In this document: positions 30,091 through 34,914 of the stretch, one piece after another
How positions within the stretch are numbered: the stretch's first letter is position 1
Layout: each line of letters starts with the position of its first letter
Origin: Sedimentitalea nanhaiensis DSM 24252
Lineage (GTDB): Bacteria > Pseudomonadota > Alphaproteobacteria > Rhodobacterales > Rhodobacteraceae
Direction of reading: 5' to 3'
Length of the DNA: 34,914 bases
NCBI RefSeq assembly: GCF_000473225.1
Contig: NZ_AXBG01000002.1
Location: 1-34,914 of the forward strand
Notes under the pieces: generated by a model
The model's database searches: none
The model's input: only the letters and a program-made list of their open reading frames with translations
Told to the model about the DNA's origin: nothing
Position numbers and translations under genes: made by a program

Positions 30091-30380
30091 CAGGACGACC
30101 CGTCAGCATCGGGGGCAGGGGAGGGCGAACCGGAGGGAGCCGACCAGTCCGCGAAGGCCTTGCGGTCCTGTTCACGGGCGAGGTTGCGGATCAGCCGGTC
30201 AAGCATCGCGGCAGCCCCGGAATCCCGTTCCGCCAGATCGAGCAGAGCGCCGCCCAGGATCACCTTGCGGCGTGTGTCAAGTTTGCGCTGTTTGGTGGCT
30301 TCCCGATTGCGGATGCTCTGGAGCCGTGCCTTGGCCTGAGCATAGCGCTTTTCCGCTTTCTCCAGTTCTGTTTCCGCCAT
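30090..30380 (-). CDS. traD: Conjugal transfer protein TraD (Ti-type, small)
   Basis: A 96-residue helical protein of the small Ti-plasmid-like TraD family (not the F-plasmid TraD): KAEKRYAQAKARLQSIRNREATKQRKLDTRRKVILGGALLDLAERD, with the family signature RKLDTRRKVILGGALL, then an acidic tail. In Ti-type plasmids traC-traD-traG run away from oriT, opposite to the relaxase gene; the same order is seen here without traC. Probably an accessory protein of relaxosome processing. It overlaps traG by one base. Confidence 0.85.
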   Translation of the reverse strand: MAETELEKAEKRYAQAKARLQSIRNREATKQRKLDTRRKVILGGALLDLAERDSGAAAMLDRLIRNLAREQDRKAFADWSAPSGSPSPAPDADGSS

Positions 30381-30470
30381 CTGCCTGTCCCTACGCTTTA
30401 AAAAGTGATTGGTTGAGGTTGTTCTTGCCAGATCGACCGATAGCGCTTACCCGTAGGCCTGTAAAGGACA

Positions 30471-30515
30471 AGGGCGCACTTATGCAAACTCTTCACCTAC
30501 GGTTTCGAGATTTGC
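30471..30515 (-). other. Origin of transfer, MobQ-type nic region
   Basis: On the minus strand ATAAGTGCGCCCT (30483 down to 30471) equals the nic core of RSF1010 and related MobQ plasmids, cut as TAAGTGCG/CCCT, here between 30475 and 30474. Next to it on the 5' side of the nicked strand is an imperfect hairpin, GCAAACTC (30484-30491) with GAGATTTGC (30507-30515). It lies between divergent traD and relaxase genes, the usual oriT position. Confidence 0.85.
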
Positions 30516-31023
30516 GTGCGATCTCTCTGGGGCAAAGCCCCGGCCGATGGCCATCCCCTTCGCCGCGTGCCGCCGCGACATGGAAGGGCGCGCCGCCCCT
30601 TCCAAACCATCCCAGCCCAACCTCAGCGGTTGGATCGCGCCCCGCAACATCGCGCCAGCGTCTCGCCCGATGCCCCACGGTGGGGGCCGGTCTGCCGCTG
30701 GCGTCTCCCTTGCGGGAGGTTCGTGTCGTCGGACCTGACGGTGCCGACACGAACCGGGTTTGCCCCCGGCAAACCGCCAGTGATCTGTCCCCATATCCCG
30801 CCCCCCATGAGGCTGGGGATCTGGGGGCAGATCACTGGCAAGCCCGCGCCTCAGAAAGCCGTTGGCTCGCCTCAAGCGGGCTGTCTTTTCCCCTCAGACC
30901 GCACCGGTTTCGGGCGCACTCTTGCGGAGAAAAGACGGCTGATCCGGTGGCCAATATCGGGGTATCGGCACGGATCAGCTCCGGCGCGTGGGCGCGTTTG
31001 CATCACGGGCGAGGGGAGGGCGC
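30516..31023. other. Non-coding region between oriT and relaxase gene with long inverted repeats
   Basis: No gene is supported. It holds GGGGC-AAA-GCCCC (30529-30541), an 11-bp perfect inverted repeat GGTTCGTGTCG/CGACACGAACC (30718-30728, 30745-30755), and 17-bp arms with one mismatch, CCAGTGATCTGTCCCCA (30777-30793) and TGGGGGCAGATCACTGG (30822-30838). The leader just before the relaxase carries GAGGGGAGG. Confidence 0.7.
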
Positions 31024-32313
31024 ATGGCCAGCTACCACCTCTCCGTGAAGACGATCAAACGCAGCGCCGGGCGCTCTGCCACGGCGGCAGCAGCCTACCG
31101 TGTCGGGGAGCGCATCGAGTGCCAGCGCGAAGGCCGCGTCCACGATTACACCCGCAAGCAGGGCATCGAGGAGACTTTCATCCTGACCCCGAAGGACGCC
31201 CCGGACTGGGCCACGGATCGGTCTCGCCTCTGGAACGAGGCCGAGGCCAGCGAGACCCGCCGCAACTCCGTCACCGCCCGCGAATGGGAGCTGGCCCTAC
31301 CCTCCGAGGTCAGCGCTGAGGACCGGTCCCAGATCACCCGCGACTTCGCCCAGGAGCTGGTTAGCCGCTACGGCGTGGCCGTTGATGTGGCGATCCATGC
31401 GCCACACCGCGAGGGCGATCAGCGCAACCACCATGCCCACGTCCTGACCTCCACCCGCAAGCTGGAAGCCGGGGGCTTCACCACTAAAACCCGCGTGCTC
31501 GACTCCGCCAAGACCGGCGGTGTCGAGATCGAGCAGATGCGCGGTCTCTGGGCCGAGTTGCAGAACCGCGCGCTGGAGCGTGTCGGCGAAGTCGAGCGTG
31601 TCGATCACCGGTCGCTTGAGAAGCAGCGCGAGACGGCGCTGAATCGTGGCGACAAGCTGACAGCCGAGGAGCTGGACCGCGACCCCGAGCTGAAGCTGGG
31701 GCCAGCGGCCAATTCCATGGAGCGGCGCGCCAAGGTGATGGCCGAGCGTCAGGGCCGGGAATACGTCCCCGTCACGGAACGCGGGGCCGTGGTCCATGCC
31801 GCCCGCCAGGCCCGCGCCGCTTTCCGCGAAATGCGTGAGCGGCTGGAGGTGGCGCGGGAGACCTATGGCATCGAGCGCGAGGCGGGGCAGGGCCGTGTTT
31901 CCGCCGGTCTGGCGGCACTCAGAGCCGCGACCTCGAAAGAACGCGGCGAACGCAATCCGGAGGACTTCCGGGAGCGATTGGCGCGCGTCGTGGGCCGGTC
32001 ACAGGATCAGGATGACACGCCGAAACCAGAAGGCCGCAATTATGCGCGGGAGCGGCTGAAAGAAATCATGGAGAAGGCCGCCGGGCGCGATGGCCAGTCG
32101 GCGGTTCACAAGCTGGACGGTCACAGCGAGTATGATCTGGGCGAAGACACTGGGCGCGAGGCGCGCAAGCCGTCAGTGAACGAGCGACTGAAGGACGTGC
32201 TGAACAAGCCGCGTGAAAAGCTGGAGATCGACGACGAGCGCGAACAGGAGCGCGGTGACGACGAGAACGAAAACACGCGGGACAGGGATCGTGGTGAAGG
32301 TCACAGCCTGTGA
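31024..32313 (+). CDS. MobQ-family relaxase (MobA/MobL type)
   Basis: A 429-residue relaxase that nicks oriT and carries the strand into the recipient. The catalytic tyrosine is Y25 (TAAAAYRVGE), the same position as in RSF1010 MobA; the metal-binding three-histidine motif is RNHHAHVLTS with preceding HAPHREGDQ. The C-terminal third is a charged, helical tail and there is no helicase domain, so it is shorter than Ti TraA. The frame stays open to 30988, but ATG 31024 (MASYHLSVKTI) has GAGGGGAGG and gives the family start. Divergent from traD across oriT. Confidence 0.92.
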   Translation: MASYHLSVKTIKRSAGRSATAAAAYRVGERIECQREGRVHDYTRKQGIEETFILTPKDAPDWATDRSRLWNEAEASETRRNSVTAREWELALPSEVSAEDRSQITRDFAQELVSRYGVAVDVAIHAPHREGDQRNHHAHVLTSTRKLEAGGFTTKTRVLDSAKTGGVEIEQMRGLWAELQNRALERVGEVERVDHRSLEKQRETALNRGDKLTAEELDRDPELKLGPAANSMERRAKVMAERQGREYVPVTERGAVVHAARQARAAFREMRERLEVARETYGIEREAGQGRVSAGLAALRAATSKERGERNPEDFRERLARVVGRSQDQDDTPKPEGRNYARERLKEIMEKAAGRDGQSAVHKLDGHSEYDLGEDTGREARKPSVNERLKDVLNKPREKLEIDDEREQERGDDENENTRDRDRGEGHSL

Positions 32314-32348
32314 CGCAAGCCGATGACACAACAGAGGAGACTGATCGG

Positions 32349-32630
32349 ATGTATGAAGTATTCAACGTGGGCAAGACGATCTTGCTGGACGGAAAGCCGC
32401 TATCGCTTGTGACGCCCGCAGGTGTTGAAGGCTGGATCGAGAGGGGCATTCCGCACAGCTACCGCTATGATCAGGTGCGCGATCCGCTTGACGGCCAGAT
32501 GAAGTACCGCTGTCTCTATGAGAAGGACGGGGCGGATGTACCGTTTGTCCTGGTTAGCGATCCGGACGGTGGCGACGGGAGGGTGATCCTGTTCGATCAG
32601 AAGCCCGATGCGCAGCCCTTGCACCTGTGA
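32349..32630 (+). CDS. Hypothetical protein downstream of the relaxase
   Basis: A 93-residue protein, MYEVFNVGKTILLDGKPLSLVTPAGVEGWIERGIPHSYRYDQVRDPLDGQMKYRCLYEKDG onward, rich in beta-strand-forming residues. I do not recognise it. ATG 32349 has AGAGGAG upstream; a GTG at 32310 overlapping the relaxase stop would add 13 residues and is an alternative. Its coupling to the relaxase gene suggests a transfer-related or plasmid-housekeeping role, but this is only context. Confidence 0.6.
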   Translation: MYEVFNVGKTILLDGKPLSLVTPAGVEGWIERGIPHSYRYDQVRDPLDGQMKYRCLYEKDGADVPFVLVSDPDGGDGRVILFDQKPDAQPLHL

Positions 32631-32666
32631 CCGCTGCCGCATGACAAACTGTATGGAGGAGGCCTG

Positions 32667-33539
32667 GTGCTCAGGGCATATTCAAATGGGATCAAGGTTG
32701 AGGAGGTAGAGGGCGGCCTTCTCGTGCGACAAGGTGCAGAGGCCTATGTCGCCCGGAATTGGCGTCTCACTCCACCAGTTGAAAAACTGATCGAGACTGC
32801 ATTCAGGAGCGGTTTGGAATGCATGATCCGCGATGATCATCCGCGCCAAAACGCGCGCTGGCCGAACCCAAGGGGAGTCGTCTATCTTGCGTTCTCGCCG
32901 GGGCCGGGCGTGCAATGGTCTCTTGCAATCGACACTTTCCGAGCGGGGAAGGCTGACTACGGACACGCCGTCTTCAATGGAAAGTATCACGAGCAGTTTG
33001 TTGCGGCAGGAATTTCCTTTGTCTTCGAAGGACGCAACAAAACAGCAGGCCATCTCGTTGTAACGCGTGAAGATGTAATCCCGACGCTTGAGGCGCTATC
33101 TGGTTTCGACCACTCAGTTCTGGCCCTCAATCGTAGCGCGCATGATGGTGCAGGTTTCACAACAGAATATGTGATTCAGCGCGAGATACTCACTAACTGG
33201 GATCAGATGCCTTGGAGTTCACGCTACGATGTTGTGCAAGACGAATACCCCGTGGACGGCGGTCTTACTTCGCGCCGGATCGACATTCTCGCCCGAGACC
33301 GAGTGACCGGCGACTGGCTCATTATCGAGTTGAAACGGGCCGAAGCGAAGCCCGAGGCTGTCCGCCAAGTGGCTGACTATCTGCTCGCACTCGGCAAGCA
33401 GGACAAATTTGCACATGGTCGGCTCGACGGGGTGCTTGTGGCCGAGCGAATTTCGTCAGCTGTTCGGACACTGGCCAAAGTTGAAGGAGTAGCGGCTTAC
33501 GAAGTCAGCTGGCCCCTCAATCTGGTCCGCGCCGTTTGA
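32667..33539 (+). CDS. PD-(D/E)XK nuclease-like protein with NucS-type C-terminal domain
   Basis: A 290-residue protein. From ~165 to 285 it has a restriction-nuclease fold like NucS C-terminal domains: E167 (TTEYVIQREI), D206 (SRRIDILARD), E221 and K223 (LIIELKRAE) and Q234 (RQVADYLLALGKQD), the complete PD-(D/E)XK plus Q set. The first ~160 residues (NWRLTPPVEKLIETAFRSGLECMIRDDH ... WSLAIDTFRAGKADYGHAVFNG) are unfamiliar. The start is GTG 32667 with GGAGGAGG close upstream. It may act in plasmid defence or repair; the target is unknown. It is followed by a 460-bp non-coding region. Confidence 0.75.
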   Translation: MLRAYSNGIKVEEVEGGLLVRQGAEAYVARNWRLTPPVEKLIETAFRSGLECMIRDDHPRQNARWPNPRGVVYLAFSPGPGVQWSLAIDTFRAGKADYGHAVFNGKYHEQFVAAGISFVFEGRNKTAGHLVVTREDVIPTLEALSGFDHSVLALNRSAHDGAGFTTEYVIQREILTNWDQMPWSSRYDVVQDEYPVDGGLTSRRIDILARDRVTGDWLIIELKRAEAKPEAVRQVADYLLALGKQDKFAHGRLDGVLVAERISSAVRTLAKVEGVAAYEVSWPLNLVRAV

Positions 33540-34000
33540 TTCAAAGAAACTAACCTGTCCGCCTTTCTTGCATTCGGCAAAAGCATGTCCTGTAGTCTCG
33601 ATAGAAATCCAGTGATCCCGGCAGATGCCGGTCTCGCTTTGAGCGACAGACAGGGCAGGGGATCGACGGGCTGACGCCCGCTCACCCCAACCCTGACAGT
33701 TTCCAAATCCTGTTGATCCGCCTGCCATCCTGACAGGTCCGAGAAAACCGGCAAGCGCCGCCTACGGCGTCGGTTCCGGTCGAGAATTCCGGCTCCTCCC
33801 ACGCGCAGGCGCGCGGTTCCCTCCCAAATTCACGCCCTCCACCCAGTTGTCACGGCCCCGCCAGGCCGCAGGACGGGCTTTGCCCTTACCTGCTCTGCCC
33901 TTCGGAATGCATGGGCATTCCAAAGATCAGAACAGGAAGGCCCGCCCATTGGCGGAAAGGGGAAGAGACCCGGCCCGCGTCACTCGAAGGAGGGTCACAA
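33540..34000. other. Non-coding leader of the ardC gene with hairpins
   Basis: No gene is supported. Hairpins are CGCCG-CCTA-CGGCG (33758-33771) and GGAATGC-ATGG-GCATTCC (33904-33921). A strong ribosome site GAAGGAGGGT precedes the ardC ATG. The length and hairpins would suit a leader or single-strand promoter. Confidence 0.5.
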
Positions 34001-34904
34001 ATGACCGCAGAGAAGTTCGACGTTTATTCCCATGTCACAAATCAGATCATTGCGCAGATCGAGGCGGGGACGCCGCCCTGGCGCAAGCCGTGGACCGGTG
34101 GCGGGGTATCGGTCAGCTTGCCGGAACGGTTCAACGGCGAAGCCTATCGGGGTATCAACATCCTGATGCTTTGGGCCACGGCGATGGCGAAGGATTACAA
34201 CTCAGCCCGCTGGATGACGTTCAATCAGGCCAAGCAGCTTGGAGGCCATGTTCGGAAGGGCGAGAAATCCGCCACGGTCGTGAAATACGGCACCGTCGAG
34301 CGCGAGGACGAGAACGGCGAGGAACGCCAGATCCCCTATGCCAAGGCCTACCGCGTGTTCAATGCAGACCAGATCGAGGGCTTGCCCGCTGAATTCTACA
34401 TCCTGCGCTGAATTCTACATCCTGCCCGACCCGCCCCGTGATCTTGGCACTGAGGCCGACCCCGAGCTGGAGGCGTTCTTTGCCGCGACTGGCGCGCAGA
34501 TCGACGTAACCGAGGAGCCGCGCGCCTACTACAACATCAAGACTGACCGCATCCACATGCCGCCGATTGGCACGTTTCACCGGGCCGCAGGATATTACGG
34601 TACCTTGGCGCATGAGCTGACCCACTGGACAGGGGCGACAAAGCGGCTGGACCGTTTGGGCAGGTTCAATGACCGCAAGGCCTACGCCTTCGAGGAGCTG
34701 GTCGCGGAAATCGGAAACTGCATGCTTTGCGCGCAGATCGGCGTGGAGCCTGAATTTGATCAAAGCGCGGCCTATGTCGAAGGATGGCTTGAGGCGATGA
34801 AGGAAGACAACCGTGCGATTTTCCGCGCCGCGTCCGAGGCGCAAAAGGCCGCGGATTACATCATGGATCGCACCGCGCAGGCCGAGCGGATGGCTGCTGA
34901 GTAA
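34001..34904 (+). pseudogene. ardC: ArdC-type antirestriction gene broken by a 19-bp duplication
   Basis: The first frame (34001-34411, 136 residues) is the ArdC N-terminal DNA-binding domain: DVYSHVTNQIIAQIEAGTPPWRKPWTGG, FNGEAYRGINILMLWATAMAK, RWMTFNQAKQLGGHVRKGEKSATVVKYGT. The second frame (from ~34407 to 34904) is the zincin-like part with LAHELTHWTG and EELVAEIGNCML. A perfect tandem copy of GCTGAATTCTACATCCTGC (34388-34406, 34407-34425) adds 19 bp, so translation stops at TGA 34409-34411. With one copy the protein would be ~294 residues, normal for ArdC, which protects incoming plasmid DNA from restriction. The break could revert by losing one copy. Confidence 0.88.
34388..34425. repeat. 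19-bp perfect tandem duplication inside ardC
   Basis: Two adjacent identical 19-mers, GCTGAATTCTACATCCTGC. Because 19 is not a multiple of three, it shifts the ardC frame; each unit includes an EcoRI-like GAATTC. Confidence 0.95.
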
Positions 34905-34914
34905 AAGTCCGCAC

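Noticed and set aside
30480-30875. Open frames of 85-131 residues in the oriT/relaxase leader on both strands
   Set aside because: They are low-complexity, overlap each other and the inverted repeats, and resemble no protein.

Overview
The window reads as a piece of a GC-rich alphaproteobacterial replicon, most likely Rhodobacterales (roseobacter or Paracoccus-like). The evidence is the NAD-linked fdsGBA-fdhD-fdsD formate dehydrogenase operon, a TraG/TraD/MobQ mobilisation block of the type found on rhodobacterial plasmids, a RepA with iterons, and gene content and codon use throughout. With replication, partition and transfer functions in about 9 kb of its right half, it is best explained as a plasmid (or an integrated plasmid) whose left half carries metabolic cargo.

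Left half (1-19.5 kb), accessory metabolism in small modules. (1) A TetR regulator faces a DUF1428 gene across a clear operator and heads an overlapping set of VOC, GFA-fold and DUF6958-like genes. (2) A secreted alpha/beta hydrolase is divergent from a membrane-bound OmpR-type/TPR regulator. (3) A decayed IS630 element sits directly before a LysR gene and the formate dehydrogenase operon. (4) An ArgP-like regulator faces LysE/ArgO, followed by a frameshifted RhtB-type exporter and a DapA-family lyase/synthase. (5) SRPBCC, TfoX-N and AHSA1 genes lie with a divergent HxlR regulator. A degenerate intergenic repeat lies at the 3' ends of these modules, in three of four cases exactly between convergent genes.

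Middle (19.5-25.2 kb), defence. After a serine resolvase comes a compact minus-strand operon: a ThsB-type TIR, a caspase-like protease, and a second, different TIR. It is divergent from a complete EcoRII-like type II restriction-modification set (C5 methyltransferase, Vsr repair nuclease, EcoRII-type endonuclease). The TIR-caspase-TIR operon is the most exciting system in the window. It resembles Thoeris variants in which a TIR-made nucleotide signal switches on a caspase-like protease, but it has two TIR proteins of different subfamilies.

Right half (25.2-34.9 kb), plasmid backbone. parA and a ribbon-helix-helix partner are surrounded by TTTGAGTAAAT repeats. A convergent repA has six iterons running across its start codon, followed by an AT-rich stretch, which together look like the replication origin. 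Then come three tandem identical-geometry hairpins, the minus-strand traD-traG-membrane protein operon, an oriT with an RSF1010-type nic core, and a MobQ relaxase. A PD-(D/E)XK nuclease-like protein and an antirestriction ardC gene broken by a perfect 19-bp tandem duplication end the window. The plasmid therefore carries restriction, TIR/caspase defence and (at present disabled) antirestriction together.
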